Shown: positions 1 through 7,581, counted from the first letter of the stretch. The stretch is 10,591 bases of DNA from an uncultured Candidatus Planktophila sp. (GCA_937927965.1 CALEZA010000090.1:1-10591), one strand, 5' to 3'. Numbers and translations are program-made. The notes: generated by a model from the sequence alone, not told the origin.

Positions 1-645
1 TCTGTCATCGCTCATTGAGCTATATGTGAAACCACGCTCCTTTTGCAACGACTCTATAAGCGAAAGATTGGGCGTAACTCCATAATCGAAAAGCCCAACT
101 AAATCTCTGTCCAAATACCACTCTTCGTGATCGACGGTGAGTTTCTCCTCCAGAAAATACCTTTGCTCCGACGAACAATTTAGGTCATCTTCGTTCTGGC
201 TTTCCCTCAAAGCCCACCAAAGTCGCCACACCTCAGGTTTATTGTGAAGCCAATCATCTCCCCAGATGGCATCTAGATCATCTAAATCTAGAATTTCAGC
301 ACACCAAATATTGGCCCATGATGGAAATCCAATATTTTCATTGAAAAAACTTCGAGTCTCCTCTGGATACTTCCCCAATTCGAGTCCTTTTAGGAAAAAT
401 GACCACTGAGTTTGGTAAGACTCCTCTGCCCCAAAATGGTGCTTGAGTTGTGCGAATTCCTGCCATAACAACTCAACCAAGTGAGGAAGTAATTCTACAA
501 ATAACTTGCTTGATTCCGATTTGTTTTTTGCTTCTGAGATCATCTCATCAATTTTGTGCCTAAATTGTTCAGAACTGATATCACTTAGCTGCGATACACC
601 CTGAAAGCCTTCCTGAACTTCCAAGTTCTGCTCTATTTCACTCAT
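1..645 (-). CDS. hypothetical protein, C-terminus beyond window edge
   Basis: The frame beginning at the ATG at 645 stays open without a stop for 215 codons to the window edge, so the 3' end is missing. The product is acidic and rich in tryptophan (10 in 215 residues), concentrated in the second half with patches such as PSWANIW, AIWGDDW and EVWRLWW. No signal peptide or membrane segment is visible; it looks like a soluble, mostly helical cytoplasmic protein. The start is supported by a GGAAG Shine-Dalgarno-like site six bases upstream and by overlap with the end of the preceding gene (shared ATGAGTGA), which suggests an operon with translational coupling. Five of eight arginine codons are AGA or AGG, unlike the psu and parC genes. 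I do not recognise the family and propose no function. The long open frame, coupled start and ribosome site make a real gene likely. Confidence 0.75.
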   Translation of the reverse strand, partial: MSEIEQNLEVQEGFQGVSQLSDISSEQFRHKIDEMISEAKNKSESSKLFVELLPHLVELLWQEFAQLKHHFGAEESYQTQWSFFLKGLELGKYPEETRSFFNENIGFPSWANIWCAEILDLDDLDAIWGDDWLHNKPEVWRLWWALRESQNEDDLNCSSEQRYFLEEKLTVDHEEWYLDRDLVGLFDYGVTPNLSLIESLQKERGFTYSSMSDDR

Positions 646-1387
646 TTTTGTCTTCCAATATTCCATATGTGTCCTTGAAATAGACATCGAAATTATCAAC
701 AGCACATTCTAAAATTTGATCAGGAATTTCTCCAGAAACAAGATCGCCTTCTTCATCATAACTAAAATCACGGAAAACGAAATAGTACCCATCAATTACG
801 ATAAAACCATCGTATGGTTTTGATCCATTCCCTATGTATTGAAAGTTTTCTCGGATTTGCAGTAGAGGCAGTACTGCATCATCGAAATTTCCCCATTGGA
901 AAATTACATCGTCTGGAACTTTGCTCGAAGAAATTTCTTCTCCATCAACTTCAACATCTTCATCTTCATAAATATACTCACAATATTTGCGGACTGAATT
1001 TCCATTTACAGGAGAGCATTCGAAGACAAATACGCTCGGTTCAATTTCTTTTCTAACAACTCGCCATTTTATTTCTCTCCATGGAACAATCTCGGATGCG
1101 GGTACGGGGACATGCTCTGAGCCGTTGCTCTCGGTCTTCCGTAAATTCTCGCTCTGCTGGTAATCCTCAAGAAGGGTCCTCTCCATTTCTTCAATGGCAC
1201 TTTTAATTACGAGAAAGCCACTTTCCGATGGAGACCAATACCCACGAAGTGCACCTATTGCATAGTGAGCACCTAAGAATGCGGACGAAGAGAGCTTGTC
1301 CTCCAAAGAGTTAAGTTCATCGCAAGATTTCTCCCATAGCTCCTCTGCTTGTTCGTAGAGTTTCTTCTCTTTTGCGTTCACAAGCAC
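638..1387 (-). CDS. hypothetical acidic protein, 249 aa
   Basis: Complete reading frame starting with GTG and ending in TGA, overlapping the next gene by eight bases. The product is strongly acidic, with a run of Asp/Glu at residues 141-151. Residues 1-80 are predicted helical (charged, heptad-like around 5-30). From about residue 100 the protein alternates hydrophobic and aromatic residues, as in a beta-rich domain (for example FIVIDGYYFVFRDF near residues 193-206). No signal peptide, membrane span or metal-binding motif is visible. The start is not certain: an in-frame stop lies just upstream at 1397-1399, so GTG at 1387 is the longest option, with GTG at 1381 next. A TAnnnT box six bases before 1387 favours that start as leaderless. 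I do not recognise the family. Pairing with the overlapping downstream gene suggests the two act together. Confidence 0.75.
   Translation of the reverse strand: MLVNAKEKKLYEQAEELWEKSCDELNSLEDKLSSSAFLGAHYAIGALRGYWSPSESGFLVIKSAIEEMERTLLEDYQQSENLRKTESNGSEHVPVPASEIVPWREIKWRVVRKEIEPSVFVFECSPVNGNSVRKYCEYIYEDEDVEVDGEEISSSKVPDDVIFQWGNFDDAVLPLLQIRENFQYIGNGSKPYDGFIVIDGYYFVFRDFSYDEEGDLVSGEIPDQILECAVDNFDVYFKDTYGILEDKNE
652..656 (-). promoter_or_regulatory. Shine-Dalgarno site for the left-edge gene
   Basis: GGAAG on the minus strand lies six bases before the ATG at 645, inside the last codons of the upstream gene. It is one of only two convincing ribosome sites seen in the window and supports this start within a coupled operon. 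Confidence 0.5.
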
Positions 1388-1393
1388 ATTTTT

Positions 1394-1399
1394 AATCTA
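1394..1399 (-). promoter_or_regulatory. candidate -10 box, leaderless start of the 249-aa gene
   Basis: TAGATT on the minus strand sits six bases upstream of the GTG at 1387, the spacing expected if transcription starts at the first base of the codon. There is no Shine-Dalgarno sequence. A TTGACT at 1411-1416 resembles a -35 box but is only 11 bases away, too close to pair with this -10. An alternative pairing with TAAAAA (1389-1394, 16-base spacer) would put the start at the second GTG, 1381. Confidence 0.35.
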
Positions 1400-1424
1400 T
1401 TTGCTGTGAGAGTCAATGACATTC

Positions 1425-2525
1425 TTAAACTGTAGTGGTCATCAACGGCACAGAACTTTCCACATCACTATCTCCACCGTGATGGCCCACCATCGAACCT
1501 TCTTTATCTGCTCTCTCAGGATCTAGGAGCACTATTCCCCCTTGAGCGATAGCAATTATGTCTCCGATGCGATCTGCTGCATCGAGGGTTACGCTTTCAC
1601 CAAAAAGACCAGCAGCAATCGCAGATTCCCGTGAATACATCTTTACTTTGTTCCCAAGTGTGCTCTCCCATAGCGCAATCGCATCTGCCTTCATAGAAGC
1701 GCTCTCACCATCTGTGAGATAGAGGTGTCGGGTGCGAGGCTCACCTGCGATAGTTGAAATATTGGTAGCGAGTTCGTTGTCTCGCCCAATCACAATCTTC
1801 TCTTCCACATTGATCATTCCATGATCGGCGGTGATCCAGAAACGAACACCTTTCGGCAATTTTTCAATGAGTTCCTTAACCATTGCATCTATCTGAGAAA
1901 GGGCTGCAATCCATTTATCAGATCCGACTCCATCAGAATGTCCTGCTGAATCAAGATCATTGACATAGAGATACACAAACGACGGTGACTTTGCCAGAGC
2001 CTGCACAGTCTCTTTAATGAGATCACTTGTGACATTTGCTCCACGATAGTGAGCACCTCTAAAGACTGCTCTAGTGAAACCTGTGTCTTCATATCGCTTG
2101 GCTGCAACATGGGTAACGGTGATGCCCGCTGCAACGCCTCGTTGAAAGAGTGTGGGAACAGGTTGCCAAATTTCAGGATCTACTCGCTCATCCCACTTTA
2201 ACGAGTTAAGTACTCGCCCACTGCTGCGAGGAACGCGGACTGTGTAGCCCATCATGCCGTGCGCTCCTGGCATCGCACCTGTAGTCAGAGTTGCAAGGCT
2301 TGTTGAGGTTGTCGATGGGAAAGATGTGCGGATGACATCTTTCTGAGTTAACGATGCAAGTGTCGGTGCATACTCACCATAGTGGGATAGGACATCTGCG
2401 CCGAAGCCATCGATAAGAAAGAGGAGCTCTCGCCCTGCTGGACTTTCTCCACATCCCAAGAAATCCTGAGTATCGCCAAGGCCCAAGCCAGAGAAGATGG
2501 AGGGCATGATCTGCGATAGGTGCAC
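1425..2525 (-). CDS. alkaline phosphatase superfamily phosphodiesterase (nucleotide pyrophosphatase-like)
   Basis: A 366-residue protein of the type I phosphodiesterase/nucleotide pyrophosphatase branch (PF01663-like) of the alkaline phosphatase superfamily. These enzymes use two zinc ions and a Thr/Ser nucleophile to cleave phosphodiester or phosphoanhydride bonds. The metal and catalytic positions can be followed in order: Asp39 in FLIDGFG, the probable nucleophile Thr73 in SFPSTTSTS, Asp192 and His196 in NDLDSAGH, Asp234-His235 in TADHGM, and His348/349 in VGHHGG. The family fold looks complete. No signal peptide is apparent, so it is probably cytoplasmic; the natural substrate cannot be read from the sequence. 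The GTG start is chosen because GAGAAG lies eight bases upstream; ATG at 2507 (residue 7) is an alternative without a ribosome site. It is divergent from psuG with only about 30 bases between starts, so the two may share control. Confidence 0.88.
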   Translation of the reverse strand: MHLSQIMPSIFSGLGLGDTQDFLGCGESPAGRELLFLIDGFGADVLSHYGEYAPTLASLTQKDVIRTSFPSTTSTSLATLTTGAMPGAHGMMGYTVRVPRSSGRVLNSLKWDERVDPEIWQPVPTLFQRGVAAGITVTHVAAKRYEDTGFTRAVFRGAHYRGANVTSDLIKETVQALAKSPSFVYLYVNDLDSAGHSDGVGSDKWIAALSQIDAMVKELIEKLPKGVRFWITADHGMINVEEKIVIGRDNELATNISTIAGEPRTRHLYLTDGESASMKADAIALWESTLGNKVKMYSRESAIAAGLFGESVTLDAADRIGDIIAIAQGGIVLLDPERADKEGSMVGHHGGDSDVESSVPLMTTTV

Positions 2526-2533
2526 GGATAAAT

Positions 2534-2539
2534 CTTCTC
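2534..2539 (-). promoter_or_regulatory. Shine-Dalgarno-like site for the phosphodiesterase gene
   Basis: GAGAAG on the minus strand, eight bases before the GTG at 2525. It decides for the GTG start over ATG at 2507, which has nothing comparable. It lies in the narrow divergent region shared with psuG. Confidence 0.35.
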
Positions 2540-2544
2540 ACGAG

Positions 2545-2550
2545 TATGGT
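2545..2550 (+). promoter_or_regulatory. candidate -10 box, leaderless start of psuG
   Basis: TATGGT ends seven bases before the ATG at 2558, matching a leaderless transcript beginning at that codon. No good -35 box is seen. If real, it overlaps the longer candidate start (ATG 2546), arguing against that start. The opposite strand reads CATACT at 2543-2548, a possible -10 for the divergent gene, so the two promoters may overlap. Confidence 0.35.
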
Positions 2551-2557
2551 TAGCGCC

Positions 2558-3469
2558 ATGTCACAGACCTCATTCACCACTTCTCCAGAAGTTGCAGAAG
2601 CCCTTAAGGCTGGAAAGCCCATCGTTGCTCTTGAATCCACCATCATCAGCCATGGGTTGCCACGCCCATCCAATCTCACAGTAGCCCGTGAGGTTGAGGA
2701 GATTGTGCGATCTAAAGGCGCAGTGCCTGCAACGATTGCAATTCTCGATGGAATCGTTCATATCGGACTCACAGATGAGCAATTGGTTGATATCGCCAAT
2801 CGTGACGACATCGCTAAAGCATCTAGTCGCGATCTTGCCATCATCGCAGCATCTGGAAAGTCAGCAGCAACGACCGTTGCAGCAACTGCTCACTTAGCTG
2901 TGCTTGCTGGAATCCATGTCTTTGCAACAGGTGGTTTGGGTGGTGTTCACCGTGGAGCCCATGAAACATTTGATGAATCTGCAGATCTCACCGCTCTATC
3001 TCAACTAGATATCACCATTGTCTGTGCTGGCGTGAAATCTATTCTGGATGTGGGAGCAACACTTGAGCGTCTTGAGACTCTTGCAATTGGATTGGTGGGC
3101 TATAAGACAACTCACTTCCCTGGTTTCTACCTCACAGACTCTGGATTTACCATCGAGCATCAGGTTAATAGTGCAGAAGAGATTGCAGCAGTCATTGCTG
3201 AGCGTGTAGCACTTAAAACTAATAATGGTTTAGTGGTTGCAAACCCAGTGATTAATGAGATGGATCGCACTCGACATGATGCGATTTTAAAGAGCGGATT
3301 AGAAGGAGCTGAGCGCAATGGAATTCACGGTAAGTATGTGACACCTTTCTTGCTCGAGCACTTCCACACCGCCTCAGATGGAGAATCCCTCAAAGTCAAC
3401 ATCGATATCATTAAATCTAATTCAGCTCTCGCTGCAGAAATTGCTGTTGCATCAAGTAAGCGTGCATAA
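2558..3469 (+). CDS. psuG: pseudouridine-5'-phosphate glycosidase
   Basis: PsuG reversibly cleaves the C-C glycosidic bond of pseudouridine 5'-phosphate, giving uracil and ribose 5-phosphate. In breakdown it acts after the kinase encoded next door. The 303-residue product aligns along its whole length with E. coli PsuG (312 aa) as I recall it. Landmarks are VALESTIISHG near the N-terminus (Glu26, active-site Glu), PATIAI, the Lys87 region before SSRDL, ATGGLGGVHRGAHETFD (residues 123-139), CAGVKSILD with Lys160, which corresponds to the Schiff-base lysine, VVANP (225-229) and SLKVN near 277-281. All expected catalytic residues seem present. The ATG at 2558 is preferred over ATG at 2546 (four residues longer) because a -10-like TATGGT lies seven bases before it and would fall inside the longer version. 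The stop TAA directly abuts the kinase ATG, indicating an operon. No dedicated pseudouridine transporter lies in the window. Confidence 0.95.
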   Translation: MSQTSFTTSPEVAEALKAGKPIVALESTIISHGLPRPSNLTVAREVEEIVRSKGAVPATIAILDGIVHIGLTDEQLVDIANRDDIAKASSRDLAIIAASGKSAATTVAATAHLAVLAGIHVFATGGLGGVHRGAHETFDESADLTALSQLDITIVCAGVKSILDVGATLERLETLAIGLVGYKTTHFPGFYLTDSGFTIEHQVNSAEEIAAVIAERVALKTNNGLVVANPVINEMDRTRHDAILKSGLEGAERNGIHGKYVTPFLLEHFHTASDGESLKVNIDIIKSNSALAAEIAVASSKRA

Positions 3470-4375
3470 ATGACAGTTCGAGTTCTCTGTATTGGTGATG
3501 TGATGCTCGATGTCATCACCAAGATTGAGGTGATGCCCGACAAGATCAATTATGGAAGTGATACCCCTTCCAAAATCTCCACACACGGCGGCGGGGCTGC
3601 AGGAAATGTGGCTTCATGGCTTACTCGCACAGATGCCAGAGCAACAATTGTGGGTCATGTGGGAGATGATGCAGCAGGTGCTGCTCTCACCTCAGAATTT
3701 GATGCTCTAGGAGTTCATCACAATAACTTAATGGTTGATAAGGGCAGCTCTGGAGTTGTAGTTGTTCTAGTAGATCCCACTGGCGAGCGCACCATGTTTC
3801 CTGATAACGGTGCTAACTCTGGCCTTCATATTGGAGACCTTCCAGATCTCTCAGAATTTAATGCTGTCTATCTCTCTGGATACTCCCCGCTTGACCCTCT
3901 CTCGCGTCCTGGAGTTCTAGAGATGATCGCCAAGATTAAGCAGACAGGTCTTCCAATCTACTTTGACCCTGCATCTGTGGGCGGAATGATGCAGGTTCCA
4001 CTCGAAGAAGTGAAGTCATGGATTAGGTTGATGGATGTCATCTTGCTCAATGAAGAAGAGGCGATTTACTTAACAGGGCTCAGCGATGTTGAAGCAGCTA
4101 TTGATCGACTCCTTGAAGATTGCGAAGTAGTTGTCATCAAACGAGGATCACATGGAGCTATTGGCAAAGCTCGTGGCTCAATTCTTGTCAGTGTCCCTGC
4201 TCTTCCCACTGAGGTAATCGACACCACAGGTGCTGGAGACTCTTTCGCTGCTGGATTTATCGCTCACTATGCCCTCACTAAGAATATGCAGCATGGTCTT
4301 GAGGCAGGAGCGGCAGTGGCTGCTCGATGTGTTGCAATCGTTGGGGCTCGTCCGCGTGTAGGTACCGTGATTTAA
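3470..4375 (+). CDS. psuK: PfkB-family sugar/nucleoside kinase, probable pseudouridine kinase
   Basis: A 301-residue ribokinase-type kinase, about the normal family length. The PfkB signatures are clear: substrate-side glycine motif GGGAAGN at 40-46 and the C-terminal anion-hole motif DTTGAGDSFAAGF at 251-263 with catalytic base Asp257. NEEEA at 194-198 matches the family's Mg/ATP-proximal motif, and the end ...AIVGARP is typical. Substrate is inferred from context: the ATG follows the psuG stop codon with no spacer (TAAATG), so the two are almost certainly co-transcribed and translationally coupled, and psuG with a PfkB kinase is the standard pseudouridine breakdown pair. The kinase would phosphorylate pseudouridine at the 5' hydroxyl using ATP. 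Another nucleoside or sugar remains possible, since PfkB members are hard to tell apart by sequence. Arginine codons are mostly CGC/CGT/CGA, as in its neighbours. Confidence 0.85.
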   Translation: MTVRVLCIGDVMLDVITKIEVMPDKINYGSDTPSKISTHGGGAAGNVASWLTRTDARATIVGHVGDDAAGAALTSEFDALGVHHNNLMVDKGSSGVVVVLVDPTGERTMFPDNGANSGLHIGDLPDLSEFNAVYLSGYSPLDPLSRPGVLEMIAKIKQTGLPIYFDPASVGGMMQVPLEEVKSWIRLMDVILLNEEEAIYLTGLSDVEAAIDRLLEDCEVVVIKRGSHGAIGKARGSILVSVPALPTEVIDTTGAGDSFAAGFIAHYALTKNMQHGLEAGAAVAARCVAIVGARPRVGTVI

Positions 4376-4401
4376 CCCCTTCGCAGGGCAGAATACGCGC
4401 C

Positions 4402-5931
4402 ATGGCAACGAAGAAGGCAGCCCCAGCTAAGGGCGCAAAGGCTAAGGCGGCAGGGCCTAAGCCTGGAGAATTTCCAGGCAAGATTGTCGATATCGATGTC
4501 TCATCTGAGATGTCTGAATCCTTCCTTGAGTATGCCTACTCCGTTATCTATTCACGAGCACTTCCTGATGCACGCGATGGACTAAAGCCAGTTCATCGTC
4601 GCATTCTTCATCAGATGGCAGATATGGGTCTTCGCCCAGATCGTGGCCATGTGAAGTCTGCTCGTGTTGTTGGTGAAGTGATGGGTAAGTTGCACCCACA
4701 CGGTGACTCAGCAATTTATGACGCGCTTGTGCGTATGGCTCAAGCTTTTTCTATGCAGCTTCCACTTATCGATGGTCATGGAAACTTTGGTTCACTCGAT
4801 GCAGGTCCTGCTGCGATGCGTTACACAGAAGCTCGCCTTGCTGCAGCTGCTATGACAATGGTGGCTGAATCAGATGAGAACACAGTCGACTTTGGCCCTA
4901 ACTACGATGGACAGCTCCAAGAGCCTCTCGTGTTGCCAGCGGCTTTTCCCAATCTTCTTGTCAATGGTTCTTCAGGAATCGCAGTGGGTATGGCCACCAA
5001 CATGGCTCCCCATAACCTTGGTGAAGTCATCGCCGCAACTAAGTATTTAATTGACAACCCAAAGGCGACTTTGAATCAGTTAATGAAACATATTCCTGGT
5101 CCAGATTTTCCAACAGGCGGCGAACTTATTGGACTCGATGGCGTGCGTGAGGCATATGCCACAGGTAAGGGATCCTTTAAGGTTCGCGCCACCGTTGAAA
5201 TCAGCAAGGTCACTTCCCGCAAGATGGGCATTGTGATTAAGGAACTTCCATTTAACATCGGACCCGAGAAGGTTGTTGAGCGTATTGCAGACCTTGCAAA
5301 GGCAAAGAAGATTCAAGGAATCTCAGATATTGTCGATCTCACCGATGGTCAAACAGGTACCAATGTTGTGATTGAACTCAAGAACGGCTTTGAACCTGAG
5401 ACTGTTCTTGAGCAGCTCTACAAGCTCACACCAATGGAAGATGGCTTTGCTATCAATGCTGTCGCACTTGTTAAGGGTCGCCCACAAACTCTTGGACTTA
5501 AAGAACTCCTTCAGGTCTTTATTGATCACCGCATTGAAGTGGTGCGCCGCCGCTCTGAATATCGCAAGGCCAAGGCAGAAGATCGCCTCACACTTGTTGA
5601 TGGTCTTCTTAAGGCGATTATCGATATCGATAAGGTAATCAAGATTATCCGCGGCTCTGATGATGCAGCCGCTGCTAAGGATGCGCTCATCAAGGGCTTT
5701 AAGCTCAATGAGGAACAAGCAACATATATTCTCGATATGCCATTGCGTCGCCTCACCAAGATGAGCAAGTTAGAACTTGAAACCGAATCCAAGGAGCTTA
5801 AGGCGACTATCGCAGCTCTCACCGCCCTCTTGAAGTCAGAAGAAGCAATGCGTAAGCAGGTTTCTGATGAGCTCACCGCTGTTGCGAAGGCATACGCAGT
5901 ACCGCGTCGCACTCGCATCGGCGCTGCGTAA
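4402..5931 (+). CDS. parC: DNA topoisomerase IV subunit A, lacking the C-terminal pinwheel domain
   Basis: The DNA-cutting subunit of type IIA topoisomerase IV, partner of ParE, which unlinks replicated chromosomes. Residues 1-25 are a Lys/Ala/Pro-rich tail. The cleavage core follows: IDVSSEM and EYAYSVIYSRALPDARDG (to 60), the quinolone-determining stretch HPHGDSAIYD with Ser103 and Asp107 (unmutated, sensitive-type residues), and the catalytic Arg140-Tyr141 in AAMRYTE. After it come the tower and coiled-coil regions, with the LPFNIGP, VIELKNGF, LYKLTPME and ILDMPLRRLT motifs. It reads most like actinobacterial ParC. The protein ends at residue 509 just after PRRTRI, where Streptomyces ParC (about 820 aa) continues into a roughly 300-residue beta-pinwheel domain. 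Nothing of that domain remains before the next gene, nine bases on. ATG 4402 is chosen because the conserved N-terminus follows it; an in-frame ATG at 4327 lies inside the kinase gene. A CAGAAT seven bases upstream is a weak -10 candidate. Confidence 0.93.
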   Translation: MATKKAAPAKGAKAKAAGPKPGEFPGKIVDIDVSSEMSESFLEYAYSVIYSRALPDARDGLKPVHRRILHQMADMGLRPDRGHVKSARVVGEVMGKLHPHGDSAIYDALVRMAQAFSMQLPLIDGHGNFGSLDAGPAAMRYTEARLAAAAMTMVAESDENTVDFGPNYDGQLQEPLVLPAAFPNLLVNGSSGIAVGMATNMAPHNLGEVIAATKYLIDNPKATLNQLMKHIPGPDFPTGGELIGLDGVREAYATGKGSFKVRATVEISKVTSRKMGIVIKELPFNIGPEKVVERIADLAKAKKIQGISDIVDLTDGQTGTNVVIELKNGFEPETVLEQLYKLTPMEDGFAINAVALVKGRPQTLGLKELLQVFIDHRIEVVRRRSEYRKAKAEDRLTLVDGLLKAIIDIDKVIKIIRGSDDAAAAKDALIKGFKLNEEQATYILDMPLRRLTKMSKLELETESKELKATIAALTALLKSEEAMRKQVSDELTAVAKAYAVPRRTRIGAA

Positions 5932-5934
5932 ACT
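5929..5934 (+). promoter_or_regulatory. candidate -10 box for the ABC-F gene, overlapping the parC stop
   Basis: TAAACT, whose first three bases are the parC stop codon, ends six bases before the ATG at 5941. No Shine-Dalgarno site is present. The spacing fits a leaderless ABC-F transcript in addition to any read-through from parC. No -35 box is visible, so support is modest. Confidence 0.3.
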
Positions 5935-5940
5935 CACCCA

Positions 5941-7539
5941 ATGATCTCCACTACTGCCCTCGAGCTTCGCGCTGGCGCAAGACTGCTCGTCTCTGGGGTT
6001 AACATCCGTGTGAACAATGGAGATCGCGTTGGATTCGTCGGTCGCAATGGCGCTGGTAAATCAACTCTTGCAAAAGTACTTGCAGGTGAAACTCTTCCAG
6101 CAGGTGGTGGAGTAAATCGTTCAGGAAATATTGGATATCTCCCCCAAGATCCTCGCACAGGTGAAGATCAAGGAACTGCAATCGATCGAATTCTCTCTGC
6201 TCGTAATTTAGATGAGATCGCTCGTCGTATGTCCGCAGTTGAGTTAGAACTCTCCACTACTGAAGGTGAAGAGTTAGAGAAAGCTCTTGAGCGCTACACC
6301 CGCGTCGATGCAGAGTTCAATGCAGCAGGCGGTTATGCAGCAACATCAGAGGCAGAGGCAATTGCGTCATCTCTAGGTGTCTCTGAAGATGTTTTCCATA
6401 ACGAGCTATCAACGCTCTCAGGTGGTCAGCGCCGTCGTATTGAGCTGGCTCGTATCCTTTTTTCAGGGGCTGAAACGCTCCTCCTCGATGAACCAACCAA
6501 CCACCTTGATGCAGATTCGATTATCTGGCTTCGCAACTACCTCACCAACTATTCAGGCGGGCTTGTCATCATCTCTCACGATGTGAACCTCATTGAGACA
6601 GTTGTGAATAAGGTTTTCTATATCGATGCCAATCGCAATGTGATCGATGTCTATAACATGGGCTGGAAGCAGTATTTAATTCAGCGTGAAGCAGATGAGC
6701 ACCGCCGAAAGAAAGAGCGTGCCAACGCTGAAAAGAGAGCTGAGATTTTGCAGAAGCAGGGCGAAAAGATGCGAGCAAAGGCATCTAAGGCAACTGCAGC
6801 CCAAGGAATGCTTCGCAGAGCAGAGAAACTTCGCTCATCCCTTGAAGATGTTCGAGTTGCAGATAAGGTGGCAAAGCTTCGTTTCCCAACTCCTGCACCA
6901 TGTGGAAAGACTCCGCTATCTGGCGAAGAGCTCTCCAAGAACTATGGATCTCTAGAAATCTTCACAGATGTCTCTTGCGTGATTGATAAAGGCTCTCGCG
7001 TTGTGATTCTCGGTCTTAACGGTGCAGGAAAGACCACTCTCCTTCGAATCCTTGCAGGTGAACTTGAATCTGACACTGGAAAAGTTGAACAAGGACATGG
7101 ACTCAAGATTGGCTACTACGCCCAGGAGCATGAGTCGCTCGACTTTGAACGCACCATCCTTGAGAACATGATGTCTGCAACTGCAGATATCAGAGAGCCT
7201 GAAGCTCGCAATGTTCTTGGCTCATTCCTCTTTGCAGGAGACGATGTCCATAAGCCTGTGAAGGTACTTTCAGGTGGAGAGAGAACTCGCTTAGCACTGG
7301 CAACTATCGTCGTATCTGGTGCCAATGTTCTCCTCCTTGATGAGCCGACAAATAACCTTGACCCAGCATCCCGTGCCGAAATTCTTGCAGCTCTCTCTGA
7401 ATATCAGGGCTCAGTCATCATGGTCTCCCACGATGAAGGCGCTGTCCAAGCCCTCAAACCAGATCGAGTGATTCTCCTGCCTGATGGAGATGAAGACATC
7501 TGGAAAGACGAGTACTTCGATCTCGTGTCAATTGACTAG
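5941..7539 (+). CDS. ABC-F family ATPase (ribosome-associated)
   Basis: A 532-residue protein with two ATP-binding cassettes in one chain and no membrane segments, the mark of ABC-F proteins. These bind the ribosomal E site and help translation or protect against antibiotics; they are not transporters. Cassette 1: Walker A GRNGAGKST (34-42), signature LSGGQ (159-163), Walker B LLLDEPTNHLD with Glu184, switch His213. The charged linker (about 245-310) is rich in Lys, Arg, Glu and Ala, as in the P-site tRNA interaction motif. Cassette 2: Walker A GLNGAGKTT (358-366), LSGGE (443-447), LLLDEPTNNLD with Glu468, His497. Both sites look competent. No large arm insertion as in EttA is evident between the Walker A and signature of cassette 1. 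Database labels such as macrolide transporter would over-interpret this. It lies nine bases after parC on the same strand. The ABC-F subgroup is not resolved. Confidence 0.92.
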   Translation: MISTTALELRAGARLLVSGVNIRVNNGDRVGFVGRNGAGKSTLAKVLAGETLPAGGGVNRSGNIGYLPQDPRTGEDQGTAIDRILSARNLDEIARRMSAVELELSTTEGEELEKALERYTRVDAEFNAAGGYAATSEAEAIASSLGVSEDVFHNELSTLSGGQRRRIELARILFSGAETLLLDEPTNHLDADSIIWLRNYLTNYSGGLVIISHDVNLIETVVNKVFYIDANRNVIDVYNMGWKQYLIQREADEHRRKKERANAEKRAEILQKQGEKMRAKASKATAAQGMLRRAEKLRSSLEDVRVADKVAKLRFPTPAPCGKTPLSGEELSKNYGSLEIFTDVSCVIDKGSRVVILGLNGAGKTTLLRILAGELESDTGKVEQGHGLKIGYYAQEHESLDFERTILENMMSATADIREPEARNVLGSFLFAGDDVHKPVKVLSGGERTRLALATIVVSGANVLLLDEPTNNLDPASRAEILAALSEYQGSVIMVSHDEGAVQALKPDRVILLPDGDEDIWKDEYFDLVSID

Positions 7540-7581
7540 TCTCAGGCAAGAAAATTCATTGTAGGTTTACATTCACACCTC

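Noticed and set aside
1389..1416. TTGACT / TAAAAA promoter with 16-base spacer driving the 249-aa gene from GTG 1381
   Set aside because: Plausible, and the TTGACT is a good -35 match, but the -10 is weak. The TAGATT box at the same spacing as at other starts in the window was preferred, so this stays an alternative.
4327..4401. A 25-residue N-terminal extension of ParC from an in-frame ATG at 4327
   Set aside because: It would overlap the end of the kinase gene by 49 bases, and its sequence is unlike any ParC N-terminus. ATG 4402 starts directly before the expected Lys/Ala-rich tail.
5323..5718. 131-residue open frame on the minus strand inside parC
   Set aside because: It lies wholly opposite strongly conserved parC coding sequence, has no own promoter or ribosome site, and its sequence reflects reversed parC codons. 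The same applies to the minus frame at 5526-5918 and the plus frame at 9460-9774 opposite parE.
5941..7539. Drug exporter or macrolide transporter ATPase
   Set aside because: Two fused cassettes with no membrane partner gene mark an ABC-F translation factor, and resistance cannot be inferred from this sequence.
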